Of a stretch of DNA of 35,185 bases, positions 7,090 to 17,793 are shown piece by piece. This DNA comes from Prevotellaceae bacterium (GTDB taxonomy: Bacteria > Bacteroidota > Bacteroidia > Bacteroidales > Bacteroidaceae), in contig JAQYPT010000038.1 of assembly GCA_028726625.1 (NCBI GenBank), positions 1 through 35,185 of the forward strand, given 5' to 3'. How positions within the stretch are numbered: position 1 is the stretch's first letter; every line of letters starts with the position of its first letter. Below the pieces are notes generated by a model. That model saw only the letters and a list, made by a program, of their open reading frames with translations. It did no database searches and had not been told where the DNA came from. The translations under genes and the position numbers were made by a program.

Positions 7090-7884
7090 TTATTCGGATG
7101 CATCCTGCGTCCCATTGAAATAATCTTCCAGTTCTTTTTCAGCCTGTCCGTGGATGTTGGGCAGATCCTTGATGATGGAACCACTCTCCATCAGTGCCAC
7201 TCGATTGGATATTTCCACCGTGTGTTGCAGGTTGTGACTGCTCACGAGGATGGTGGCTCCCGTTGCTTGATGATAGTTCAGCAACAAGCGTTTCAAGAAG
7301 TTTTGGCTCGAAGGGTCCAGGAAATTGAAAGGTTCATCAAGAATCAGCAGCTTTGGTTGTGCGATGAGAGCGGAGATGATGCCAATTTTTTGTTTGTTTC
7401 CGGCAGAGAAATCGCGAATCAATTTCTTCTGTCCGAGTATCTCGCCATTCATGAATTTGGACAGTGAAGCCAAGAAGGTGGAGAGACGTTCCTTGTCAAC
7501 GTGATTCACTTTGGCGATAAATTCAAAGTATTCCTCTGGCGTCAAAAAGTCGATGAGGAATCCCTCGTCGATGTAGGCGCCCGTATATTGCTTCCATTCT
7601 TCCGATTGGGAAGGGTCTACTGTGAAAGCTTCAGCAGCTGGCGTGCCATCCACTAGGGTTTCTGACGCAGGCTCCTGATGCGGGTCGGTGTGTCCGAAAG
7701 TGAGTAATACCCGCCCCTCATCGGCCCTCAGCAGGTCGAGCAGCAGTCTGAATAGCGTGGTTTTTCCGGCTCCATTGTTACCTACCAGTCCGAGAATATC
7801 CCCATCATGAATATCGAATTTGGGGATGTCAACGGCAATTTTCTCGCCAAAAGCCTTCTTTAAGTTGTTGATTTGAATGTTCAT
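7090..7884 (-). CDS. ABC transporter ATP-binding protein
   Basis: A 264-residue ATPase with intact motifs: Walker A GNNGAGKT (35-42), a signature-like FSAGNKQK (159-166) in place of LSGGQ, Walker B LLILDEP (179-185) and an H-loop (SSHNLQH). This divergent signature is, from memory, found in Bacteroidota exporters related to GldA-like ATPases. A hydrophilic stretch of about 30 residues (roughly 62-92), rich in E, P and T, sits between the Walker A domain and the segment EEWKQYTGAYIDEGFL and looks like a lineage insertion. No permease is adjacent. The start at 7884 (MNIQINNLKKAF) fits the domain; the frame remains open to 7956, but that stretch covers the secA terminator hairpin. Confidence 0.9.
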   Translation of the reverse strand: MNIQINNLKKAFGEKIAVDIPKFDIHDGDILGLVGNNGAGKTTLFRLLLDLLRADEGRVLLTFGHTDPHQEPASETLVDGTPAAEAFTVDPSQSEEWKQYTGAYIDEGFLIDFLTPEEYFEFIAKVNHVDKERLSTFLASLSKFMNGEILGQKKLIRDFSAGNKQKIGIISALIAQPKLLILDEPFNFLDPSSQNFLKRLLLNYHQATGATILVSSHNLQHTVEISNRVALMESGSIIKDLPNIHGQAEKELEDYFNGTQDASE

Positions 7885-7899
7885 GGGTGCAAATGAATC

Positions 7900-7967
7900 A
7901 AAAAAAATGATAGACGGTTGTGCGCCCATTCCTGGTGTGTTTGTGAGCGATTCCAACCATCTATCAT
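7900..7967 (-). terminator. Terminator hairpin after secA
   Basis: Arms at 7907-7920 and 7954-7967 are 14-bp inverted repeats with one mismatch (ATGATAGAYGGTTG). On the minus strand the distal arm is followed by a run of T (complement of 7900-7907). It begins 17 nt after the secA stop and ends upstream of the ABC gene start. Confidence 0.75.
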
Positions 7968-7983
7968 TTTCATACGTTGATGT

Positions 7984-11316
<3,333 letters not shown>

Positions 11317-11360
11317 CTTTTATGGTTGTTTTTGTTTATTTCTTATTATATAATGTGATG

Positions 11361-11368
11361 CAAAATTA
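11361..11368 (-). promoter_or_regulatory. secA: secA -7 box TAATTTTG
   Basis: Minus-strand TAATTTTG fits TAnnTTTG exactly and ends 44 nt before the secA ATG. A convincing -33 element was not identified. Confidence 0.6.
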
Positions 11369-11490
11369 CGAATAAAATTTGTTAATTTGCCACTTCTCTT
11401 TTAATTATTTGATATTCTTGGCGTAAAGCCATGTCCAGGCACCTCGCACCCCTTGTCAGGTAGGCTTTTCAGCCTTCCAAATCGGCCTCT

Positions 11491-11600
11491 CAAGTTTTGC
11501 TTTTCAAAAGCATTGACTTTGGCGGTTAATCTCTATGAGTTTGGCACTCAATCTCAATGACTTTGGTGGTCAATCTCCATGAGTTTGAAACCGAAGGGGT
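11491..11600. repeat. Degenerate 22-bp tandem array C
   Basis: Units at 11513-11534, 11535-11556, 11557-11578 and 11579-11600 alternate between TGACTTTGG and TGAGTTTG(G/A) near the start, and the first three end in AATCTC. A more distant unit at 11491-11512 keeps the 22-bp frame and contains CAAAAGCA, as in arrays D and E. The array fills much of the 350-bp gap between the secA promoter and the end of the phosphatase-like gene. No gene was seen in the gap. Confidence 0.7.
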
Positions 11601-11666
11601 AAATGGAAGAAAGAAAAATTGGTAAATCTACGCTAACCAATTGTATGACATGTGGTTAGGCGTGAC

Positions 11667-13034
11667 TTACTGAAGCGGTGCCGCCTTGCAGGCGTTGGGT
11701 GCCCTAATCTGAATGGATTTGGCGATAGTTGGTGCAATGCGGTCAACCGTCACGGGCAAGTTGATGCGCTGTGGTTTGATGCCTGCCCCGTAAAGAATGA
11801 TGGGAAAGGGTACGAACGACGCGCGTGCTGTATAATGATCTTGATTGTCTTCGTTGTACAACTGCCATCCTGGCGCAACCTCTATGAGCAAATCACCACT
11901 GACAGCGGGGTTGTAAGGACTCTCGGTGGCATTGCGAATGCCCGCAATCTGAATGAGGAAATCTTTCGAACGCGAAATAACATCCTCGTAAGAGAGCAGC
12001 CTGTCTTCAATGAGCTTGCGGTTCAAATATATCTGGTTGCGGTAGCATGTCTCCACATAGCGGGCTTGTCCGTAGATGGCCCCAAGGTACATGTTCAGCA
12101 GGTTCGCCGTGCGGTTGATGTAGAACGTTCCGGTTGGGATGCGGTATTTGGCATAGTCAACCTTTGGGTCTTCAGTGTATCCCGTGCTGGTGAGCACGAA
12201 GAGCACCCGATTGGCACCTACTGCCTGTTCGATGCGGGTGATGAGCGACGCCAGAGTCTTGTCCAATCCGCGGTAAACGGCCTCTAAATCCGTTCGCCAT
12301 GCATCGGTATTGCTGCCTGCCGCCGACAGGGTGACTGACAAAAAGTCGGTAATCTCGTCCTTGCCCATGGCATTGTTGACTACGCAGCTCACGGAGGCGT
12401 TGCTCACAGCGTCGTTCAGTTGCGTCTTCTCTTTACCGGGTCGGGGCCTGGTGCTACTGTAGGCGTTGATCCATTTGCGGGCTTTTTCGCCGTAATAATT
12501 TGACGTTGTCCAGCTTCCGGTCTTCTCATCTATCCAGATGGCGCCATCTGCTGCATGTCCTGCAGACAGCACGGCAGCCTCTCTGTTGGCCGCCAGACCG
12601 TAAGCGATGGCCGAACCACCGCTCGAAACTTTCAGTTCGTCACCAATGGTGGACGTGGACATGCGTTGCGGTGAGGACTTATGTTGGGTGTCATCAACAC
12701 AGAACACTGGGCGCAACGTCTTTCGGTCGAGCCACTGCGTGCTGATGATATTATGGTAATAGGGGGTGGTTCCGGTGACGATGGTGGCTATGGCAGAAGC
12801 CCGATCGACAGGCGTGAACGGGTAACTGGCAGCTTCGTAGACGCTGCCTTTCTGCAATAGTTTCTTGAAACCGTCTTGGGAATAAAGTGGCGAATAATGC
12901 TCTATATAATCGTTGCGCAACTGGTCGATGGTGATGTTCACCACCAATCGCGGCGCAGCTTGTAAGGTTTGCGCCTGAACAGTGGTTCCCGTGAGGGTTG
13001 CGACAATCATCGCGGAGAGACACTTATTCATCAT
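11667..13034 (-). CDS. PafA-like alkaline phosphatase superfamily protein, probably catalytically dead
   Basis: The 455-residue protein has a signal peptide (cleavage near VQAQ, residues 19-22) and the fold markers of PafA/nucleotide-pyrophosphatase proteins: RLVVNITIDQLRNDY (29-43), RGLDKTLASLI (255-265) and DRIAPTIA near the C-terminus. D37 and the nucleophile-position T74 remain. The other metal sites appear lost: the STDxxGH segment reads LSAAGSNTD (236-244), the xxDHG segment reads LTSTGY (281-286), and the late THVP segment reads SFVP (406-409). That pattern implies a pseudo-enzyme or binding protein in the periplasm. Its ATG overlaps the stop of the DUF4105 gene (ATGA at 13034-13031), so the two are probably translationally coupled. 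Alignment was by eye. Confidence 0.75.
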   Translation of the reverse strand: MMNKCLSAMIVATLTGTTVQAQTLQAAPRLVVNITIDQLRNDYIEHYSPLYSQDGFKKLLQKGSVYEAASYPFTPVDRASAIATIVTGTTPYYHNIISTQWLDRKTLRPVFCVDDTQHKSSPQRMSTSTIGDELKVSSGGSAIAYGLAANREAAVLSAGHAADGAIWIDEKTGSWTTSNYYGEKARKWINAYSSTRPRPGKEKTQLNDAVSNASVSCVVNNAMGKDEITDFLSVTLSAAGSNTDAWRTDLEAVYRGLDKTLASLITRIEQAVGANRVLFVLTSTGYTEDPKVDYAKYRIPTGTFYINRTANLLNMYLGAIYGQARYVETCYRNQIYLNRKLIEDRLLSYEDVISRSKDFLIQIAGIRNATESPYNPAVSGDLLIEVAPGWQLYNEDNQDHYTARASFVPFPIILYGAGIKPQRINLPVTVDRIAPTIAKSIQIRAPNACKAAPLQ

Positions 13035-14239
13035 TTTACTGGTTTTTTGTAGGTGTGAATCATCAACCATCCATACCTTAAAAGTAAAGACAGTGCCACA
13101 ATGACCATGCCTTCCGCGTATGTTTGGAAGAAAGCTAGCATGAGGTTGGCCACCAGCAACAGGCTGTACAGCTTGATGTAGGAATGAATTCTGCCCATGC
13201 GCAAGGCTTTGATGGTGGGGAAGAGGTAGAAAAGGTTGAGCGGACAGAGCAGCAGAATTTGGAAATTAAGTTGCACCGTGGGGTGTTGGGAGAAAACCAT
13301 GGCCAGCAAAATGAGGCCGGCCGTGCCTGTGACAAGCATGGCTACGAGGTCGTAAACCCAAAGAATGTGCCGTGTCTTCCATTCGATCAGGCATGTGATG
13401 AGCGTGAGGATGAGCCACAAAATGGCACAAACAACTGGCGTGACGGCTGCTTTTTCCACAGGTTTCTCGATGGGTTGAATGAGGTACGACGTGCTTTCTA
13501 CGAGGTTTCTTCGCTGTCCTTGGCGGTCAATCACAAGGGCATGGGCGAAATCTTCCCGCAGACTGTCGGGCAGAAACTGCTGTTGTGCGTTGTCTGTCTT
13601 AGCGTCGGCCTTGACCCCGAGCAACAGGTCGTTGCCGAATTGGGCCCATCGATGTTGCTCGTTCCACTGATGAATCATTTGGCGGTACGAGGTGGTGACG
13701 TTCTTATTTTCCGCATACAGCACGTTGCCGTTGATGTGGTTGATAATCATATCGCGTGCCCGGGTGGTGCAATTGTCGTAAAAATAGTTGTATCGATACA
13801 CGCGGTTCTCGGGGCGGTAGTTCACGTCAATGGCTTGTGTGATGGCCCATTTCTCTTCTCTGGTGAGGTTGAGCTGTTGTTCTTTCACCCAACTACCTCT
13901 GCGAGCGTATGAGGCAATGAAGTCATTGATGTCTTGAATGCCCATTTCATAGTCGGTGAGCCCGAATACAAAGCGTAAGATGAAGTAGCTTTTCTGGAAG
14001 GAAAACATGCCATAGTTTACGACGATGTCTTGCTGACGGCCAACGTCGTTGTAGTGAATGGCAGTGTGCCCGTAATACGAATAGATTTGGTCGCCGGGGC
14101 CACAAGTGAGCAAGCTAATCTTAACCGAGTCCATACTTTTGAGCAGGACGCTGTCTACTTGCGCATTGGTTTGCTGCGTGGTCAAAAGGATTGCAACCAA
14201 TACCAGTAAATACTTTAAATGCGTGGTAAAACGTTTCAC
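13031..14239 (-). CDS. lnb: DUF4105 membrane protein, probable lipoprotein N-acyltransferase Lnb
   Basis: From a GTG at 14239 the 402-residue protein has a signal peptide (cleavage near TNAQ, 24-27), a periplasmic DUF4105 domain (about 30-250) and about five C-terminal membrane segments (about 268-400). DUF4105 has an NlpC/P60-like thiol arrangement; candidate catalytic residues are H58 (YYGHTAIHYND) and C157 (NYFYDNCTTRARD). As I recall, a DUF4105 protein was reported as the lipoprotein N-acyltransferase (Lnb) of Bacteroides, which lacks Lnt; I could not check this. The frame is open to an ATG at 14266, but that start lies upstream of an exact -7 box (14251-14244), so the GTG is preferred. 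It is coupled to the phosphatase-like gene by a 4-nt overlap. Confidence 0.75.
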   Translation of the reverse strand: MKRFTTHLKYLLVLVAILLTTQQTNAQVDSVLLKSMDSVKISLLTCGPGDQIYSYYGHTAIHYNDVGRQQDIVVNYGMFSFQKSYFILRFVFGLTDYEMGIQDINDFIASYARRGSWVKEQQLNLTREEKWAITQAIDVNYRPENRVYRYNYFYDNCTTRARDMIINHINGNVLYAENKNVTTSYRQMIHQWNEQHRWAQFGNDLLLGVKADAKTDNAQQQFLPDSLREDFAHALVIDRQGQRRNLVESTSYLIQPIEKPVEKAAVTPVVCAILWLILTLITCLIEWKTRHILWVYDLVAMLVTGTAGLILLAMVFSQHPTVQLNFQILLLCPLNLFYLFPTIKALRMGRIHSYIKLYSLLLVANLMLAFFQTYAEGMVIVALSLLLRYGWLMIHTYKKPVK

Positions 14240-14243
14240 GATG

Positions 14244-14251
14244 CAAAAATA
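14244..14251 (-). promoter_or_regulatory. -7 box TATTTTTG of the DUF4105 gene
   Basis: Exact consensus box on the minus strand, ending 4 nt before the preferred GTG start at 14239. This spacing argues for a leaderless transcript. It is divergent from the plus-strand box at 14297-14304. Confidence 0.6.
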
Positions 14252-14296
14252 ACTTATATTTCCCACTTAATGTGCGTTTAATTAGAAAATTTTCGA

Positions 14297-14304
14297 TATT
14301 TTTG
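14297..14304 (+). promoter_or_regulatory. -7 box TATTTTTG of the outer-membrane protein/lptC operon
   Basis: Exact TAnnTTTG match ending 25 nt before the ATG at 14330. It forms a compact divergent control region with the minus-strand box at 14244-14251. Confidence 0.7.
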
Positions 14305-14329
14305 CATCCAAAATAGAAATCAGAACAGA

Positions 14330-15631
14330 ATGAAAAAAGTAGCAGGTGCCCTTTTGTTGGCAGCTTTCACTATATCTACGTTTGCTCAAAGTGGTACGAA
14401 TTCTCCTTATAGCCAGTATGGTTTGGGACTGTTGTCTGACCAGACCAGCGGATTCAATCGTGGCATGAACGGATTGGGTTATGGTTTCAGGGAGAACGAC
14501 CAGGTGAATTTCATCAATCCTGCCTCTTATTCAGCCTTCGATTCGCTCACCTTTGTGTTCGATGCGGGCATCTCTGGGCAACTCACTAATTTTGCTGAGA
14601 ATGGTAAAAAGAAGAATGCGAAAAATGCAGACCTTGAATATGTGGTCGCTGGTTTGCGTCTGGCCAAGTATTTGGGCTTGAGCTTTGGCTTGGTTCCTTT
14701 TACCAACGTTGGATATAATTATGCCAATACCATGACCATCAACGTGGATGAAAACTACGCAAAGACCACAACAACCAATACTTACACTGGCAATGGTGGC
14801 TTACACCAGGTGTACTTGGGGACGGGATGGGCACCCTTTAAGGGGTTCTCTTTGGGTGCCAATATCTCTTATCTATGGGGGGAGTTGAACCGTTCGGTCG
14901 TGAACAGCTACAATGACCAGTCGGTTAATACCGTTTCAAAGTTTTATTCGGCACAGTTGAGGAATTATAAATTGGATTTAGGATTGCAATATACGACTCA
15001 ATTGTCGAAGAAAGATCAGGTTACCTTGGGTGCTGTGTATAGTCTGGGACATAAACTTGGTGCCGATCCAACGTTGGATGTTATCTCACGAAATCCGCAG
15101 ACTGGCGTGCAGGACACAACCGCTTATAGCATAACCAACGGTCTGGAACTGCCTACTGCCATTGGAGGAGGATTGGCTTGGAACCACCAAAACCAATTGA
15201 AGTTGGGCGTTGATTATCTGCTGCAGCAGTGGTCAAAAACCGAATATCCTGTTTATTCCATCGCCAGTGGTGTGCCACAGTACGCACTGTCAAAGAATGA
15301 ATTCAACGATCGGCATCGATTTACAGTTGGTGGAGAGTTCTGTCATGATGTGAACAGTCGCAATTTCTTCAAACGAATCCGCTATCGGTTAGGTGCTTCC
15401 TACGCCACACCTTATATGAAAGTAAATGGTGTGGATGGCCCGAAGGAAATCAGCGTGAGTGCAGGTTTCGGCATTCCCATCGTCAATGCATACAACAATC
15501 GGTCGTTGTTGAATATCTCTGCGCAGTGGGTTCGACAGGATTCGAAGGCCTTTATCACAGAGAATACGTTTCGTATCAATATCGGACTGACCTTCAACGA
15601 GCGTTGGTTCGCTAAATGGAAGGTTAATTAA
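14330..15631 (+). CDS. Outer-membrane beta-barrel protein, conserved in Bacteroidota
   Basis: A 433-residue protein with a clear signal peptide (MKKVAGALLLAAFTISTFAQ) followed by a sequence of alternating amphipathic strands, rich in Y, N and G, ending in an aromatic-rich strand. The N-terminal NSPYSQYGLGLLSDQTSGFNRGMNGLGYGF resembles uncharacterised Bacteroidota outer-membrane proteins of the FadL/porin-like type. In Bacteroides such a gene lies near coaX, lptC, a CorC homologue and a PpiD-like gene, and the order here is similar, without coaX. The substrate is unknown. It is 30 nt upstream of lptC, so an operon is likely. Confidence 0.75.
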   Translation: MKKVAGALLLAAFTISTFAQSGTNSPYSQYGLGLLSDQTSGFNRGMNGLGYGFRENDQVNFINPASYSAFDSLTFVFDAGISGQLTNFAENGKKKNAKNADLEYVVAGLRLAKYLGLSFGLVPFTNVGYNYANTMTINVDENYAKTTTTNTYTGNGGLHQVYLGTGWAPFKGFSLGANISYLWGELNRSVVNSYNDQSVNTVSKFYSAQLRNYKLDLGLQYTTQLSKKDQVTLGAVYSLGHKLGADPTLDVISRNPQTGVQDTTAYSITNGLELPTAIGGGLAWNHQNQLKLGVDYLLQQWSKTEYPVYSIASGVPQYALSKNEFNDRHRFTVGGEFCHDVNSRNFFKRIRYRLGASYATPYMKVNGVDGPKEISVSAGFGIPIVNAYNNRSLLNISAQWVRQDSKAFITENTFRINIGLTFNERWFAKWKVN

Positions 15632-15661
15632 TCTGCTTTGTGAGGCAGGGAAGGTAACTGA

Positions 15662-16312
15662 ATGGTCAAGAAGTCTGTCATACCTATCTTATTATTGTTG
15701 CACATTTTGTTTTTCATTTCGTGCGAAAAACAGAGGGAACATATTGCGCCTGCCATTCATGAACGCGACTCGGTGCCTATGATGACTACCTATGGGGTGA
15801 ACCAGTTGATATCCGATTCGGGCGTCATCAAGTATAAAATAGTGACAGAACGATGGGAAATCTACCAAAATGAAACCTCTCAAAAGTCGGTTTTCATCAA
15901 GGGAGCTTTCTTGGAACAGTTTGATGAGAGTTTCCATGTGCAGTCCTACATACAATGCGATACGGCCTACTATTACACCGACAAGCAGCTTTGGGAACTG
16001 CGAGGACGTGTGAAGATATTGACTAAAGACGGACTGGACTTTACCAGTGAGGAGTTGTTCTTGGATCGGCGTGCACACGAGTTGTATTCGCGTAAGTACT
16101 CAAAACTTGTCACTCCCAAGCGAACGCTGCAAGGTAGTTATTTCCGAAGTGATGAACGGATGACCCGATACCTGGTGACCAACAGTCGGGGATCGTTTGA
16201 AAAATCCGACTTTACGGGCGAGTCTGACACCACTACCGTGGCAGTAGATAGCCTCAATACCTTCAGTCGTCCGCAAGCATCACCACGACCTAAGTTGCCA
16301 ACGACCCCTTGA
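15662..16312 (+). CDS. lptC: LPS export protein LptC (lipoprotein form)
   Basis: A 216-residue protein with a lipoprotein signal (ILFFISC, cysteine 21), then a beta-jellyroll-like OstA/LptC segment: YKIVTERWEIYQN, VFIKGAFLEQFD, DTAYYYTDKQLWELRGRVKILTKDG. LptC passes lipopolysaccharide from the LptBFG extractor to LptA on its way to the outer membrane. A lipid anchor instead of a membrane helix is usual in Bacteroidota. A proline/threonine-rich tail follows residue 190. It lies 14 nt before the CorC/GldE-type gene. Confidence 0.85.
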   Translation: MVKKSVIPILLLLHILFFISCEKQREHIAPAIHERDSVPMMTTYGVNQLISDSGVIKYKIVTERWEIYQNETSQKSVFIKGAFLEQFDESFHVQSYIQCDTAYYYTDKQLWELRGRVKILTKDGLDFTSEELFLDRRAHELYSRKYSKLVTPKRTLQGSYFRSDERMTRYLVTNSRGSFEKSDFTGESDTTTVAVDSLNTFSRPQASPRPKLPTTP

Positions 16313-16326
16313 TAAGGATTTGAAAA

Positions 16327-17604
16327 ATGAATGAACAAGTTGATTTAGCGCTGATTATCGGCATCCTCATCACGATGATACTCTCTGCTTTCTTTTCAGG
16401 AATGGAGATAGCTTTCGTGTCCAGCAACCGTATGCTTGCACAGATGGACAAGGAGAAAATGGGAATTTCGAAGCGCTTCTTGTCTCTTTTCTTCAACAAC
16501 CCCAACAGCTTTGTCAGCACTATGCTGGTGGGTAACAACATTGTGCTGGTGGTATATGGTATCTTAATCGCGCGTCTTTTTGATCAAACGATATTTTCCG
16601 GGATGGATGCCGCATTCACCGTGCCGGCAGATACGGTGCTGTCGACCTTGATTATCTTGTTTACGGGCGAGTTTTTGCCGAAGACACTGTTTCAAAGCAA
16701 CCCCAACCGACTGATGCGAGTGTTCGCCTTTCCAGCCTATTTGTTTTACGTCATCCTATGGCCCATCAGCCGTTTCGCAACCTTTTTATCTGGGCTGATT
16801 CTTCGGCTGTTCAGGGTTCGCATTCCGAAAGACGCCATCTCGGGTGGATTTTCCAAGGTTGATTTGGATTATCTGATTCAATCAAGCATAGATAACGCGC
16901 GAAGTAATGAGGAAATAGAGAATGAGGTGAAAATCTTCCACAATGCACTTGATTTCCCAGACACGAAGGTGCGCGACTGCATGGTGCCGCGAACTGAGAT
17001 TAATTCGGTAGACATCAATACGTGCACACTCGATGAATTGAGACAGAAATTCATTGAGAGTGGTAATTCAAAAATCATTGTTTACACGGAGGATATCGAT
17101 CACATTAAAGGCTATATCCACAGTTCAGAACTGTTTAAGAATCCATCTTCATGGAAAGATGGTATCCGTTCCATGCCCTTTGTACCTGAAACCATGCCCG
17201 CACAGAAGCTCATGCAAATACTGTTGCAGCAGAAAAAAAGCCTGGGAGTGGTGGTGGATGAGTTCGGAGGAACCAGCGGTATCGTTTCTTTGGAGGACAT
17301 TGTGGAGGAAATATTCGGTGAGATAGAGGACGAACACGACAGCCTAAAATATGTCGCCAAACAGACTAACGAGGATGAATATCTGTTGTCGGCTCGGCTG
17401 GAGATAGACAAGGTGAACGAAATGTTCAGCCTAGATTTGCCCGAAAGTGAGGAGTACATGACGCTTGGTGGGTTGATATTGAATGCCTATCGTAGCTTCC
17501 CGAAGTTGAATGAGATTGTCAAAATAGGAAAATTCGAGTTCAAGATTATCAAGATTGCAACGGCTAAAATAGAGCTGGTTCAGCTGAAAGTTCTGCCCGA
17601 ATGA
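16327..17604 (+). CDS. CNNM/CorC family membrane protein with CBS domains (GldE-like)
   Basis: The 425-residue protein has a DUF21/CNNM membrane domain (about residues 1-190, with LSAFFSGMEIAFVSSNR), a CBS pair (about 205-325, including VRDCMVPRTEI and KSLGVVVDEFGGTSGIVSLEDIVEEIFGEIEDEHD) and a C-terminal CorC/HlyC domain (about 340-420). Family members are linked to magnesium efflux or divalent-ion handling, and in gliding Bacteroidota the same type is called GldE. Position in an envelope operon after lptC is conserved. The older label 'hemolysin' is not supported by anything here. Confidence 0.88.
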   Translation: MNEQVDLALIIGILITMILSAFFSGMEIAFVSSNRMLAQMDKEKMGISKRFLSLFFNNPNSFVSTMLVGNNIVLVVYGILIARLFDQTIFSGMDAAFTVPADTVLSTLIILFTGEFLPKTLFQSNPNRLMRVFAFPAYLFYVILWPISRFATFLSGLILRLFRVRIPKDAISGGFSKVDLDYLIQSSIDNARSNEEIENEVKIFHNALDFPDTKVRDCMVPRTEINSVDINTCTLDELRQKFIESGNSKIIVYTEDIDHIKGYIHSSELFKNPSSWKDGIRSMPFVPETMPAQKLMQILLQQKKSLGVVVDEFGGTSGIVSLEDIVEEIFGEIEDEHDSLKYVAKQTNEDEYLLSARLEIDKVNEMFSLDLPESEEYMTLGGLILNAYRSFPKLNEIVKIGKFEFKIIKIATAKIELVQLKVLPE

Positions 17605-17668
17605 CCCTATAAAAGGGCTTGAACGCAAAATTTCAACTGAAAAATTCATGCGTTTGCTAAGAATTTAG

Positions 17669-17676
17669 TATTTTTG
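17669..17676 (+). promoter_or_regulatory. -7 box TATTTTTG of the ppiD-like gene
   Basis: Exact consensus box, 117 nt before the start codon at 17794. The transcript would have a leader of about 110 nt, much longer than others in the window. Confidence 0.55.
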
Positions 17677-17705
17677 TACGCATTTTGTAAGTAACTAACA
17701 GTACC

Positions 17706-17762
17706 ATGGCACAGGTTGTTATGTTATTTTGTAGTACGAACAATGCTTCAAGACGAATATAA
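17706..17762 (+). CDS. Possible 18-codon upstream ORF in the ppiD leader
   Basis: ATG at 17706 opens MAQVVMLFCSTNNASRRI and stops at 17762, 31 nt before the ppiD-like start. It lies wholly inside the long leader implied by the box at 17669. There is no independent coding evidence beyond position. Confidence 0.2.
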   Translation: MAQVVMLFCSTNNASRRI

Positions 17763-17793
17763 AAAACAAAAAAATAAAACAGTATAATTAACA

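Noticed and set aside
7000..7467. 155-codon plus-strand ORF over the comEC/ABC junction
   Set aside because: It is the antisense shadow of the ABC ATPase gene, which has intact Walker motifs.
16327..17604. Hemolysin
   Set aside because: The CNNM-CBS-CorC architecture marks a membrane ion-handling protein. The hemolysin label is historical.
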